64,000 nucleotides of DNA from Bradyrhizobium oligotrophicum S58 (GTDB lineage Bacteria > Pseudomonadota > Alphaproteobacteria > Rhizobiales > Xanthobacteraceae): NCBI RefSeq assembly GCF_000344805.1, contig NC_020453.1, positions 6,357,001 to 6,421,000 on the forward strand, in the 5' to 3' direction. The notes under the pieces were generated by a model, which was not told the DNA's origin, did no database searches, and was given only the letters and a program-made list of their open reading frames with translations. Positions 44,901 to 52,785 of the stretch are shown piece by piece. A program made the translations under genes and the position numbers. Each line of letters begins with the position of its first letter. Positions within the stretch are counted from its first letter, which is position 1.

Positions 44901-45055
44901 ATGCTCCCACTGCAGGTGACGGTGAGGCCGGGCGTCGTACATTCGGCCCTTGCCTCGCCGGTGACCATCCACGTCGACAACAGCACGACACTCGCGGCAG
45001 CCGCTTCGCTGCGCTTTCTGTTTTTTGATTTCACCTGACGCCCCGGCTTACGCAA
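41954..45055 (-). CDS. Autotransporter (type Va) with beta-helical passenger
   Basis: Up to 1033 residues from a TTG at 45055; a GTG at 45034 is an alternative start. The signal peptide ends near residue 37 (TGEARA). The passenger (about 40-700) is Gly/Asn/Ser/Thr-rich, with repeated NNAG, NNTGTL and NSGTI strand-turn units typical of a beta-helix. The last 270 residues form the beta-barrel (from ERTVWGSLIGTN), ending ...LKVRAEF with the required terminal Phe. It probably displays an adhesin-like fibre on the cell surface. No protease triad was seen. It is encoded downstream of a TonB receptor on the same strand. Confidence 0.88.
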   Translation of the reverse strand: MRKPGRQVKSKNRKRSEAAAASVVLLSTWMVTGEARAECTTPGLTVTCSGSITSAVAVYDAAAGTATPSSGSNSYTPANPAFPATGYNPNPPTTIVTLDSTAVRNLTTNTQAGLADRGMIAANFSNAEDPAVNNVVINNAGWLSLTTSQLSAGRLHVIVADSQVNRFTVNNTGTLAVAQNFFGTFDSTKLSVSIGATATGRYNGTNLAIISALYSDDNTNSFVVNNRAGGTISATGNYAAAYYGRADTTITNSGTIANTSWTAASRFSDGHWAVGAFAGAEFDTIPGSNPDSPLYKFDASGNVTVTETKALTLTNNAGGVIKGDILALDTNPLTTAAGLAAGSSFPLTGSGSNSGPRDSIVANAGLIQGNIYLGSGQHDVSNNGTIAGSISVDQSASRGSFAKATAGTVAGTYSSSGSGTDANGNACPTAGANTTDPLCAASTNQAATFFGARTFNLVNTGTLGGDITINDQDGATNTILLKGAGFSGNVVAQNGLGSNSLTLDGVTSLASIVNFGMLDLMKSQVTVSGGAGVQLVDGAVLRTTIFGPGGTAAAPSTRIGNITGTVTFAGAGTVAPTLQGIVRNGDVYRIATSVSATPLDVDFASALVGFTADTSTGALLLNASVRSPATIAGISPSSLAALNGLFGYNGSSAQVQALGGAVQSLGTDREVRNAGDQLRPFVNGAQVQVPLSTASLFQNQIDNRLTAAAASPNSRVASAFADDTDPLTSMLMAFNSTKARPTVKAPLAPAIAPEPERTVWGSLIGTNTSQHDVAGVAGYSGNTGGLVAGIDQRIDSAFRVGAAFGYATSAMDDRTAAGDAVGMQHYQGTVYGAYAQPSWYVNGSAGIALVDYTTTRRINFAGFTDTVSGSHKGWLTLARGEFGMPVKVDRAVLTPFAGVTYGRLDQQAYTEASAAGAALTIAKQTTNSVRSNLGLRSTVPLLVTSTYGFGLETLAAWRHEFGNTAQNVTAAFAGGGATFFAAGPSPERNLAELGAALKLVAFGERQSVSLGYNAVMGSQYLEQSAVLKVRAEF

Positions 45056-45340
45056 TACACACGTTTCTAGTTGGTGGCTGATTGTATCGAAACATGGGTA
45101 TCAGCAAGCAAGGCGAAAGTTTCTCGAACGCCAAGGGACAAATTCCAACTAACAACGGAATTAGTCCCCAAATACTCGAGCGATCACTACCGCTCGTAGA
45201 TGACGCCGAATCTGCTCTCGCCAGATGCGAATGCGGCCTCAAGGTCGAAGCGAGCAGAGAGAGCAGCGGATGCATTACCAGTCGCCCGCAAGGGCACCAC
45301 GCGACGACAAACGAGGCGCGAACAAGCTACACGCAAACGA
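45056..45340. other. Upstream region of the autotransporter gene
   Basis: Part of a 375-base gap between the autotransporter and TonB receptor genes. The first 120 bases beside the autotransporter are AT-rich and probably hold its promoter. A weak AATTCC/GGAATT inverted pair lies near 45140-45165. No gene was recognised. Confidence 0.45.
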
Positions 45341-45366
45341 GAAGGCCGGGATCTCTCCCGGCCTTC
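45341..45366 (-). terminator. Terminator after the second TonB receptor gene
   Basis: GAAGGCCGGGA-TCTC-TCCCGGCCTTC is a perfect 11-base-pair stem, 64 bases after the receptor stop on the minus strand. The T run is weak. It separates this gene from the autotransporter gene. Confidence 0.7.
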
Positions 45367-45430
45367 TTGCCACGGTGGGGGGCTGCCGTGGCACGGCGCG
45401 GATGCGCCTATGGTCGTCGGTACGCGAAGC

Positions 45431-47809
45431 TCAGAACTTCGCCCGGATGCCGGCATAGGCCGCGAGCGGCATGCCCGGCACCATGCTGCGTGGATCGTTC
45501 AAGGCAAAGGCCGTTCCGCCGCCGGCGGTGTTGAAGCCGGCCGGATCGAACACGGTGCCCGCCGAATAATAGCGCTGGTTGAACAGGTTCTGCACCAGCC
45601 CGAACACCTCGACATTCTTGGTCACCTGATAGGACGTGTTGACGTTCACGACCCAATAGGCCGGGACCTTCGGATAGACGTTGGTCTCGTCGTGCAACAG
45701 ATATTGGCTGCCGACATAGTTGACGCTGGCGCCGACCTTCCAGTCATCGGTCACGGCATATTCGGCGCCGAGCTTCAGGCGGTGCGCCGGAATGCCGGGG
45801 ATGTGGTTGCCGGAGACGACGCCGACGGGCACGCCCAGGAACGGATCGTTGACGTCGAACGCGCTGCGGAAAGTGGCGTCGATGAAGGTGTAGTTGGCGT
45901 AGGCCGTCCACCGGTTCCAGGCGAGGTCGAGCTTGGCTTCCACACCCTGGCGCAGGGTGTTGCCGGCGTTCTTGAAATAGCCGCGCACGGGGTTGGCCGG
46001 ATCGACGACCTGGATGATGTCGTCGGAATTCTCGGTGCGGAACAAGCTAAGGCCCCAGCGCAGCCGCCAGCCGTCATCGACGGCCGCTGCCTTGACCGGC
46101 GCCTTACGATAGGGCGGGGGCGCCGCGGCATAGGCCGAGCCGCCACCCGAGATTTCCCCGCGCAGGCCGCCTTCGACGGTGCGCGACACCACCTGCTTGA
46201 GCGGCGGATCCGCGATCAGGAAGTTGTCGATCAGGCATGGATTGGCCGGATCGGAGCAGCCCAGCTCAAGCGGCGTCGGCGCGCGGTTGGCTTCGGAGTA
46301 GCCGGCATAGGCGGTCATGTTCGGCGTGATCTTGTAGGTCAGACCGACCACCGGATTGAAGCGCTGGAAGTTGTTGTCGCTGTTCAGCAGTGGGGCGAAG
46401 CCGGTCTGGTCGCGCAGATTGATCTGGGCCCAGTTGAAACGGCCGCCGGCCGTCAAGGCCAGCTGCGAGGTGATGTCGAAGGTGTTGGTCGCGTAGACGC
46501 CGAGATAGGTGTTCTTGGCGTTCAGGTTGACCGGGGCGAGGCCGGCGTTGGGCTGATCGATATAGACGCCGAGGCCGGTGACGAACAGGTTGTTGTCGAT
46601 GGTGCCGAGCTCGGACGTCGCCTGGAAGTTGGTGTTGCCGTGGTCGACGCTGGCGCCGACGACGAAATGGTTGTCATGGCCGAACAACTGCGTCGTCGAG
46701 GTCGCCTGCAGCGAGCCGCCATAGCTGTCGGTCTTTACGGTGTTGCGATCGATCTGGCCGAGCGCAGCGTCGCCGGCCAGCGTGTTGGCGACCGGGCCAT
46801 TGCGGTTGATGCCCCATGGGGTGCCGGCAGCGTCCTGGAGGACGAAGAAGCCGCCGCCATCGTCCTGCACCTCGGTGCCGTTGCCGTCGATGCGCGACGA
46901 CTTGTAGTTGCGGTAGTAGCCGTTGGCCTGGACCGACAGCGTGTCGGTCGGCGCCCACTTCAGGCTGGCCTGCACCATCTGCATCTGCAGGCGCAGCGAC
47001 TGCGGCCAAGTGTAGACGCTGGACCAGCGCTGGTTCAGCATCTCGATGGGCGTCGCCGCCACCGAGCCGAGCTTGTTGTCAGCGCCGGTGAAGGACAGAT
47101 GGAATTCGGCGGTGTCGCCGCGCGCGCCGAAATCGGCATACATGCGCCGGATCTGCGAGGCCGACGAGTAGTCGCGCCAGCCGCGGTCATAGGCGCCTTC
47201 CGCCGCGATATAGGCCGAATAGGTGCCGTTGTTCCAACCGTATTGCGCGCCCGACTGGAGCCGGCCGAACGAGCCCCCGAACAGCTGCGTTTCTGCGCCC
47301 TGATAGGTAAAGCCGTTCTTCATCTCGATCGAGAGCGCGCCGCCGGTGGCGTTGAGGCCGAACAGCGGATTGTTCGGCATCAGGGTCATGCGCGCGATCG
47401 CCATCTCCGGGATCAGGTCCCAGTTCACGACGTCGCCGAAGGCCTCGTTGATGCGGGTGCCGTTCTGGTAGACGGCGATGCCCTGCGGCGTGCCGAGCAC
47501 CGGCGAGGCGGTCTGGCCGCGATAGTTGAGGTCGCGCTGGAACGCGTTGCCGGTCTGGTCGCTGAGGGAGACGCCGGGCACCGACTGCAGAATGCCGTCG
47601 AGCAGCGACGGCGCGCGGCTGTGGTCGAGCTCCCGGGCTCCGATGGTCTCGACGTTGGACGGAATCTTGTCCTTCGCGATCTCGCTGCCTTGCACCGGCG
47701 AGACGCCGACCACCTCGATGGTCTGCAATGTCTGCTGCGCGAAGGCAGCCGTAGGCAGCAACGCACACGTCGCGAGAAGTGCGCTCTTCAGCGCCGACAG
47801 TCTGGTCAA
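45431..47809 (-). CDS. TonB-dependent outer-membrane receptor
   Basis: A 792-residue protein starting at a TTG with GGGGGA upstream. A signal peptide ends at TAAFA-Q. A TonB-box-like IEVVGVSP follows, then a plug (LDGILQSVPGVSLSDQTGN; VYQNGTRINEAFGDVVNWDL; NNPLFGLNATGGALSIEMKNG) and a large barrel ending in GIRAKF with the terminal Phe. The substrate cannot be inferred; no siderophore or cobalamin gene adjoins it. A perfect inverted repeat about 90 bases upstream (47896-47919) may be the operator, and an orphan LuxR-type regulator is divergent. Confidence 0.87.
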   Translation of the reverse strand: MTRLSALKSALLATCALLPTAAFAQQTLQTIEVVGVSPVQGSEIAKDKIPSNVETIGARELDHSRAPSLLDGILQSVPGVSLSDQTGNAFQRDLNYRGQTASPVLGTPQGIAVYQNGTRINEAFGDVVNWDLIPEMAIARMTLMPNNPLFGLNATGGALSIEMKNGFTYQGAETQLFGGSFGRLQSGAQYGWNNGTYSAYIAAEGAYDRGWRDYSSASQIRRMYADFGARGDTAEFHLSFTGADNKLGSVAATPIEMLNQRWSSVYTWPQSLRLQMQMVQASLKWAPTDTLSVQANGYYRNYKSSRIDGNGTEVQDDGGGFFVLQDAAGTPWGINRNGPVANTLAGDAALGQIDRNTVKTDSYGGSLQATSTTQLFGHDNHFVVGASVDHGNTNFQATSELGTIDNNLFVTGLGVYIDQPNAGLAPVNLNAKNTYLGVYATNTFDITSQLALTAGGRFNWAQINLRDQTGFAPLLNSDNNFQRFNPVVGLTYKITPNMTAYAGYSEANRAPTPLELGCSDPANPCLIDNFLIADPPLKQVVSRTVEGGLRGEISGGGSAYAAAPPPYRKAPVKAAAVDDGWRLRWGLSLFRTENSDDIIQVVDPANPVRGYFKNAGNTLRQGVEAKLDLAWNRWTAYANYTFIDATFRSAFDVNDPFLGVPVGVVSGNHIPGIPAHRLKLGAEYAVTDDWKVGASVNYVGSQYLLHDETNVYPKVPAYWVVNVNTSYQVTKNVEVFGLVQNLFNQRYYSAGTVFDPAGFNTAGGGTAFALNDPRSMVPGMPLAAYAGIRAKF

Positions 47810-47895
47810 GACGTCCCCCAGTTTCTTGTCGACCGATCCAGCAACAGCTCACGCCCCTGAGCCCCACCCGCGCCGAATCCAGCCGATTTACCCAT

Positions 47896-47919
47896 TTTAC
47901 GAACGTTAACATTCGTAAA
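47896..47919. promoter_or_regulatory. Inverted repeat between the TonB receptor and response regulator genes
   Basis: TTTACGAA and TTCGTAAA are perfect complements separated by eight bases (CGTTAACA). The site lies 87 bases from the receptor start in a 311-base divergent gap, whose other parts show only AT-rich promoter-like sequence. It has the size of a dimeric regulator site. Confidence 0.5.
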
Positions 47920-48120
47920 CAGCAGCAAAGTTCGCCGCAACGGGTAATATTCTTCGCCCCCTAGGGACAATCTTCCCGAATCCGGAAAGAGGCAATCAAT
48001 TCGTCGGCCTCTTTCCCCGGCTCGGTCGCATTGTTGCACTCGGTCCTGGTTTGCAAAGGGAACTCGCGCGATAAGCGATGATAAGCGCCGCGGAGCGCAA
48101 AGAAACGAGATCTGATTAGG

Positions 48121-48756
48121 ATGTACCGCGTTCTGCTCGTCGACGACCACCCGGTCGTGATCACGGCCTGCCGCTGGTTGCTGAACGAAGCCGGCATTGC
48201 CACGCTGATCGAGGCGCATGACGCAGAGAGCGGTTACGACGCCTTTGTCCGCGATAGGCCCGATGCCGCCGTCATCGATCTGCGCCTGCAGGGCGATGAG
48301 TTCGGCGGGATCAGGCTGATCGAGCGCATGCGGTCGCATGACCCGCGCGCCAGAATCCTGGTCTTCAGCATGCTGACTGATCCGCGCATCGTTCGCTCCG
48401 CCATCGATGCCGGCGCGAGCGGCTACCTGCTCAAGGATGCCCCGCCGCACGAATTGCCAAAGGCGCTGGAGCAGGTTCGGACGGGCGGTACCTATCTCGC
48501 CCCGGAGCTCGCCACCCGGATCGCGCTGTTGCGCAACGAGTCCGACGGAAACCTGCCGACGTCCCTGACGCCCCGCGAGCGTCAGGCCCTGGCCTTGCTG
48601 GCCGAAGCGAAATCCTACCAGGCGATCGCCGACCAGCTCGGGATCAGCTACAAGACGGTCATCAACCTGACCTACCGGCTGCGGCAGAAGCTCGGCGCGC
48701 GCAGCCTGCCCGACCTCGTCCGCCTGGCGGTGGAGATGGCGCGCCCGGGTCTGTGA
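48121..48756 (+). CDS. NarL/FixJ-type response regulator
   Basis: A 211-residue protein. The receiver domain (1-120) has acidic residues D8/D9, the phosphorylation site D53 and K105 (GYLLKDA). The LuxR-type helix-turn-helix (about 145-205) is LTPRERQALALLAEAKSYQA followed by IADQLGISYKTV. No histidine kinase gene is nearby, so it is an orphan. It is divergent from the TonB receptor gene, with 311 bases between, and may regulate it. Confidence 0.88.
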   Translation: MYRVLLVDDHPVVITACRWLLNEAGIATLIEAHDAESGYDAFVRDRPDAAVIDLRLQGDEFGGIRLIERMRSHDPRARILVFSMLTDPRIVRSAIDAGASGYLLKDAPPHELPKALEQVRTGGTYLAPELATRIALLRNESDGNLPTSLTPRERQALALLAEAKSYQAIADQLGISYKTVINLTYRLRQKLGARSLPDLVRLAVEMARPGL

Positions 48757-48783
48757 GCGCTGGTGGGTTCCACTCAAGAAAAA

Positions 48784-48811
48784 GGCCCGCGACACTTTCC
48801 CGTCGCAGGCC
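48784..48811. terminator. Bidirectional hairpin between convergent genes
   Basis: GGCCCGCGAC and GTCGCAGGCC pair with one mismatch around an eight-base loop, 27 bases after the regulator stop and 38 bases after the EF-hand gene stop on the other strand. AAAAA precedes it, giving a T run on the minus strand. Confidence 0.6.
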
Positions 48812-48849
48812 CAGATCATTCGAATTGCCGGTCCGTCCCGGACCGCGTC

Positions 48850-49245
48850 CTACTTCAGCAGCTTGGCCACCGACTTCAGCTCTTTCGCATCGAGCGTGCC
48901 GTCATTGTCCGGATCGGCTGCTTTGAAGCGGCCGGCGACGAGCGCAAGGTACTCGTCCTTGGTCAGCGTGCCGTCATTGTCGGGATCAGCCGCCTTGAGG
49001 TCCTTCGCCGAGACGCGGCCGCGCAACTCCTTGGCGTCGAGCGTGCCGTCATGGTCGCGATCGAGCTTGTCGAACAGCGCGCCGGCTGCAGCCCGGACCT
49101 CGTTCATATCGGCGGTGCCATCCTTGTCAGGGTCGATCGAGGTCAGCAGCTTCGAAGCCGCCGGCGCGCTCGCCGCCATCGTCGAGGTGCCGACGATCGC
49201 GGCCATGCCCAGGGCGGCCGCCGTCGTCATCAGTTTCCAATTCAT
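48850..49245 (-). CDS. Exported EF-hand calcium-binding protein
   Basis: A 131-residue protein from the ATG at 49245, preceded by AAAGGA. The signal peptide ends at about residue 24. Four 12-residue EF-hand loops follow at 38-49, 62-73, 87-98 and 111-122, each with D-x-D-x-D-G and a Glu at position 12 (for example DPDNDGTLDAKE). All calcium ligands appear intact. It is probably periplasmic or secreted and a calcium buffer or sensor; the partner is unknown. It converges with the response regulator gene. Confidence 0.85.
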   Translation of the reverse strand: MNWKLMTTAAALGMAAIVGTSTMAASAPAASKLLTSIDPDKDGTADMNEVRAAAGALFDKLDRDHDGTLDAKELRGRVSAKDLKAADPDNDGTLTKDEYLALVAGRFKAADPDNDGTLDAKELKSVAKLLK

Positions 49246-49398
49246 CGAAATGATCCTTTGTCTCCGCCGTCCGACGGGCCGGCGATGAAGGCTGCGTACC
49301 AACGTATGCGAGCGTCGCCGGTTTCCCCTGGCAACGCGCTACGCGCCATTTGGAACTAAGGGAGGTCCTGCCTTTTCGCAAGTGCAAGAAGGGAACGA

Positions 49399-49413
49399 TC
49401 GGGAAATTCCCGA
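49399..49413. promoter_or_regulatory. TCGGGAA-A-TTCCCGA palindrome
   Basis: A perfect 7-1-7 inverted repeat, 154 bases upstream of the EF-hand gene start. A related TCGGGA/TCCCGA pair lies at 53814-53830. It could be an operator. No known consensus is matched. Confidence 0.35.
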
Positions 49414-49427
49414 GGGGATCGCCGGGA

Positions 49428-49871
49428 CTAAAACCTGGGACCATGCAGGAAATATCTCCCGGGACGGTCGTGGCGGGGTGTCCTCGCCGCATCGGAGTCG
49501 GCGCTTTGCCGTGCCTCGGCTCGGGCGTTCGCCGTGACGTTTCGTGCGCGCTTGACGATCGGGTAGGCCGCGCCGCGAGAGCGCGCGACCTTGTCGCGGC
49601 TGCAGCCCGTCTCAGCGGCCACGGCGCATGTCTTCCTGGTCGCGCTCTTCCCAGCTTGCGTCTCGTTCCACCACGCTTCCAGCTCTTCTCGCTGCAGCCT
49701 GTCGCGCGCGAAACTGGGTGTGGCCAGCGCCATCAACGCGCACAACGCCACGCTGAACATCACAGCCAGCGCAGCGAACCGGGCGGCGGTGCGGTGACGA
49801 TGGTCGTTGGCTCGAGTCACGGGCGCGTCCGATCTCTGGCTGATCCAGCTGCCACAGGGCAGGTTGCACAT
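49428..49871 (-). CDS. Possible small exported protein
   Basis: An open frame with a hydrophobic stretch (AARFAALAVMFSVALCALMALATPSFA) of signal-peptide type, followed by a polar, Arg/Ala-rich mature part with two Cys residues (CAVAAETGCSRDKVARSRG). The start is uncertain: the frame opens at 49925, an ATG lies at 49871, and a GTG lies just before the hydrophobic part. The C-terminus is low in complexity and no family is recognised. It may be genuine because of the signal peptide, but it could also be chance. Confidence 0.35.
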   Translation of the reverse strand: MCNLPCGSWISQRSDAPVTRANDHRHRTAARFAALAVMFSVALCALMALATPSFARDRLQREELEAWWNETQAGKSATRKTCAVAAETGCSRDKVARSRGAAYPIVKRARNVTANARAEARQSADSDAARTPRHDRPGRYFLHGPRF

Positions 49872-50150
49872 GCCTGTCTTCCATCGGTGTGTGACATCAA
49901 TGTGTTTGCCGCGCGCCACTTTCATCGCGAGATGAGATCGATTCGCGATTCGTCTGCCACAATGCTCCGGTCAAAATATCCCTATTGGCTTGCCAAAACC
50001 TCCCTGTTCTCGACGAAGACGAAACGGCGGCTCATCAATTGAGGCAATGGGCAACTGATCGTTTCCCGATCGCGTCACGTTTCAGCCGACACCGCCGCAT
50101 GTTTTTGCCGCGCGCGCTCGTTAGCTCGTTTGATGAGGGAGCGTGGGGAC

Positions 50151-51044
50151 ATGCAGCGGACAAGCATCGGTCGACGACAACAAACACGCTCGCGATGGTG
50201 CATGGCTGCCGGCGCCTTCCTGCTCGCACCGTTCGGTGCAGCCGCCGAGGAGATCCAGGGTAACGATCCGGCATCGCCCGGACATTTCCAGGTCGAGCAG
50301 CGCTTCGGCTATCTGACAACCTTCAATCCGCAGCAGAACGGCGGACGCCGCGTGCCGCAGCGTGCGGTTACCGGCGAGACCGAGATCGGCTACTCGCCGA
50401 CCGAGTGGTACGAGATCGCGCTGACCTCGCCCTACGCTTTCGCACGCACCAACGTGCCGATGGCGCTGGGCAATGTGATGGACAATGGCGTGCCCGGCTA
50501 CTCATTCCAGTCCGGCGGCGTCACCATTCGCCAGACCTTCATCCAGGGCGACCGGCTCGAACGCACGGTGTTCGTCGGCCTGGTCTCGCGCACCATCCTG
50601 GCGCCGCAGGGCGGCCTGACGCCGGATCTGTGGGTTGCCAACAAGGCCGGCGCCGGCCAGCCGGGCGCACCGCGCTTCGTGCAGGAGGCCACGCCGCGGG
50701 TGGCGCAGATGTTCACGCCGATCATCGGCGTCAATCTGCCCAACGATTATCAGTTGATCTTCAACGCCAACATGACCTTCGGCATCGATGGCGCGGGCTC
50801 GGCCTTCGAGCCCTCGGTCCGCTTCGTCAAACGCCTCAGCGACCGCTGGACCGTCGGCATCGAGCATTTCTCCAACCTCGGACCGTTCGGCTACATCCTG
50901 CCCTGGAATCAGCAGATGCAGACGCTCTACGCGGTCGCCGACACGAAATTCAAAGGCTTCGAGTTCAGCTTCGGCGTCGGCTATGGCCTCACCAACGCCT
51001 CGCGCGGCCTCGCGCTGAAGACAAGCATCGGCAAGGATTTCTGA
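50151..51044 (+). CDS. Outer-membrane beta-barrel protein (transporter-like)
   Basis: A 297-residue protein from the ATG at 50151, with GAGGGAG nine bases upstream; the frame opens at 50130. A signal peptide ends near GAAAEE. The mature part is beta-rich (FQVEQRFGYLTTFNPQQNG; EIGYSPTEWYEIALTSPYAF; FEFSFGVGYGLTNASRGLAL) and ends in Phe, as outer-membrane barrels do. Families with this pattern include aromatic-compound porins and uncharacterised surface proteins. It is followed by a small secreted protein gene and faces a tonB-exbD-exbB operon, which may indicate a shared transport role. Confidence 0.7.
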   Translation: MQRTSIGRRQQTRSRWCMAAGAFLLAPFGAAAEEIQGNDPASPGHFQVEQRFGYLTTFNPQQNGGRRVPQRAVTGETEIGYSPTEWYEIALTSPYAFARTNVPMALGNVMDNGVPGYSFQSGGVTIRQTFIQGDRLERTVFVGLVSRTILAPQGGLTPDLWVANKAGAGQPGAPRFVQEATPRVAQMFTPIIGVNLPNDYQLIFNANMTFGIDGAGSAFEPSVRFVKRLSDRWTVGIEHFSNLGPFGYILPWNQQMQTLYAVADTKFKGFEFSFGVGYGLTNASRGLALKTSIGKDF

Positions 51045-51096
51045 TCCACGCGGTCGCCACGCTCACCTCAGCTCAATCCAAGGAAAAGGACCCGTC

Positions 51097-51438
51097 ATGC
51101 GTCGCCTCGTCACCGCCTGTGCCGTTCTCCTGCTGGCCGGCTCCGCTGCCTCGGCAGAAGACGGACCGCGCTTTCTCAACCGCACCGGCCAGACCATCGT
51201 GAAGATGTATCTGGCGGCCGCCGGCACCAAGAACTGGGGCGTCGATCAGTGCAAGAACGACGACGAAGGCATGGTCGACCACAACGAGCGGATGACCCTG
51301 GTTGGCGTGAAATCAGGCCGCTACGACATCAAGCTGTCCGAACAAGGCGGCCGCACCTGCCTCGCCAAGAACATCGAGCTCAAGGAAGGCGCGCAGTTCG
51401 TCGTGCGTGACACCGATCTCACCGAATGCTCGAAATGA
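51097..51438 (+). CDS. Small secreted protein, unknown function
   Basis: A 113-residue protein with a strong AAGGAAAAGGA ribosome site and a signal peptide (to SAASA-E). The mature part RFLNRTGQTIVKMYLAAAGT, then NWGVDQC and KSGRYDIKLSEQGGRTCLAK, looks like a compact beta domain with three Cys residues. Similar small periplasmic domains occur in other Bradyrhizobium proteins without known function. It is 52 bases after the outer-membrane protein gene and probably in its operon. Confidence 0.65.
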   Translation: MRRLVTACAVLLLAGSAASAEDGPRFLNRTGQTIVKMYLAAAGTKNWGVDQCKNDDEGMVDHNERMTLVGVKSGRYDIKLSEQGGRTCLAKNIELKEGAQFVVRDTDLTECSK

Positions 51439-51457
51439 TCTTCGCGCTTGCGGCCGC

Positions 51458-52360
51458 TCAGCGCGGCCGGAGGCGCAATGGCACGGTTCGCGACACCTGC
51501 GCCATGGTCATCACCGGCGGAAAGCGCGGGAACGGCTGAGCCCGTTCGATGATGGACAGCGCCGCGCGATCAAGCGCCGGCGAGCCCGAGCTGCCGGCCA
51601 GCCGCCGCGACAACAAGCGGCCATTGCGGTCGATGACGACGCTGATCGCAACCGTGCCGGTGACGCCGTTGCCGTCCGACGGATACGCGCCCGCGGCGGC
51701 ACGACCGATCTGTGCTTCGACCTGATGGTTCCACGCGGCCTGCCCCTCGCGCGCTCCGACGCTGTCCTCGCCCGGATTGGGTGCCGACGCGACACGTGAG
51801 GGCCGGCTCGCGGGCGCCGCAGCCGGCTTCGCTGGCGCGGGCTTCTTCTCGGCCCTCTCCTTCGCCTCTTTCTTTTCCGCCGGCTTGTGCTCGACGCGCT
51901 CGGGCACAGGAGCCGGCTTCGCCTCCGGCGGCTTGGCTTCGATCGGCTTCGGCGGAGTCGGTGGCGGCAGCACGACGTCGTCAGCGCGCGGCGGCTCGGG
52001 CGCGAGCGTGACCTGCGGAGCGGGCTCGGGCGACAGCATGACTTCCGGCACGGGTTCGGCGACGGCTTCACGCACAGCGGGCTCGTCCTTGACCGGCTCT
52101 TCCTTCGGCGGCTCGACCGGCGGGGTCGGCTCGGCCGGCGGCGCATCCTGGATCGCGGGCGCCGGCTCGCTCACCACCGCTGGCGTGAACACGACGTCGA
52201 ACGCAGGCGCCTCGGCGCGTCCCTCCGGTGCGGGACGCAGCAATAGATAGCCAACTGCGAGCCCGACATGCAGTCCGGCCACCAGCAGCGCGGCGACGGT
52301 CCACAGCGTCCGCTCACGGCGCTCCTCCTGGTCGAACGGATCGAGCGTCAGGACGCTCAC
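51458..52360 (-). CDS. tonB: TonB energy-transducing protein
   Basis: A 300-residue protein with a cytosolic N-terminus, one membrane helix (about 19-41, with H31 in it) and a long Pro/Glu/Lys-rich periplasmic spacer (about 50-185; VEPPKEEPVKDEPAVREA). A C-terminal TonB domain (about 205-300) contains GVTGTVAISVVIDRNGRLLS and ERAQPFPRFPP. It passes proton-motive energy from ExbBD to outer-membrane receptors, presumably including those at 2.8 and 45.4 kb. Its start overlaps the exbD stop by four bases. Confidence 0.92.
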   Translation of the reverse strand: MSVLTLDPFDQEERRERTLWTVAALLVAGLHVGLAVGYLLLRPAPEGRAEAPAFDVVFTPAVVSEPAPAIQDAPPAEPTPPVEPPKEEPVKDEPAVREAVAEPVPEVMLSPEPAPQVTLAPEPPRADDVVLPPPTPPKPIEAKPPEAKPAPVPERVEHKPAEKKEAKERAEKKPAPAKPAAAPASRPSRVASAPNPGEDSVGAREGQAAWNHQVEAQIGRAAAGAYPSDGNGVTGTVAISVVIDRNGRLLSRRLAGSSGSPALDRAALSIIERAQPFPRFPPVMTMAQVSRTVPLRLRPR

Positions 52361-52782
52361 TGCGCGCCCCGGTCTTCCAATGCGACCAGCGCCACCTTCA
52401 CATAGCCGGCACGGCGCAGCGTGTTCATCAGCGCCATCACCTCGCCATAGGGCAGCGTCTGATCGGCGCGCAGCAGCACGCGCTGCCCATGATCGGACCT
52501 GGTCGCGGCATCGAGGGACGCTGCGATGTCAGCCTGTTCGACACTGTGGTCGCCGACGGCGAGCGAACGATCGGCTTTGAACGTGACGAAGATCGGCGTC
52601 TCGGCGCGCGGCTGCGGCTCGGCCGAGATCGCTGGCAGGTTGACCGGGATGTCGACGGTCGCGAGCGGCGCCGCGACCATGAAGATGATGAGCAGCACCA
52701 GCATGACGTCGATGAACGGCGTCACGTTGATGTCGTGCGTCTCCTCGAATTCGTCGGTGCGCCGGGCGAGCTTGACGGCCAT
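52357..52782 (-). CDS. exbD: Biopolymer transport protein ExbD
   Basis: A 141-residue protein with one membrane helix (about 22-42) carrying the essential Asp at 25 in VTPFIDVMLVLLIIFM. The periplasmic domain ends with PYGEVMALMNTLRRAGYVKV, the usual ExbD C-terminal motif. It forms the proton channel with ExbB. It lies between exbB and tonB with overlaps of a few bases. Confidence 0.94.
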   Translation of the reverse strand: MAVKLARRTDEFEETHDINVTPFIDVMLVLLIIFMVAAPLATVDIPVNLPAISAEPQPRAETPIFVTFKADRSLAVGDHSVEQADIAASLDAATRSDHGQRVLLRADQTLPYGEVMALMNTLRRAGYVKVALVALEDRGAQ

Positions 52783-52785
52783 GGC

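Noticed and set aside
45200..47860. An 886-codon open frame on the plus strand opposite the second TonB receptor
   Set aside because: It is a mirror of the receptor coding sequence and shows no domain, signal peptide or ribosome site.
47810..48120. Possible cobalamin riboswitch ahead of the second TonB receptor
   Set aside because: The gap contains an inverted repeat and AT-rich promoter-like sequence but no B12-box or matching stem pattern.
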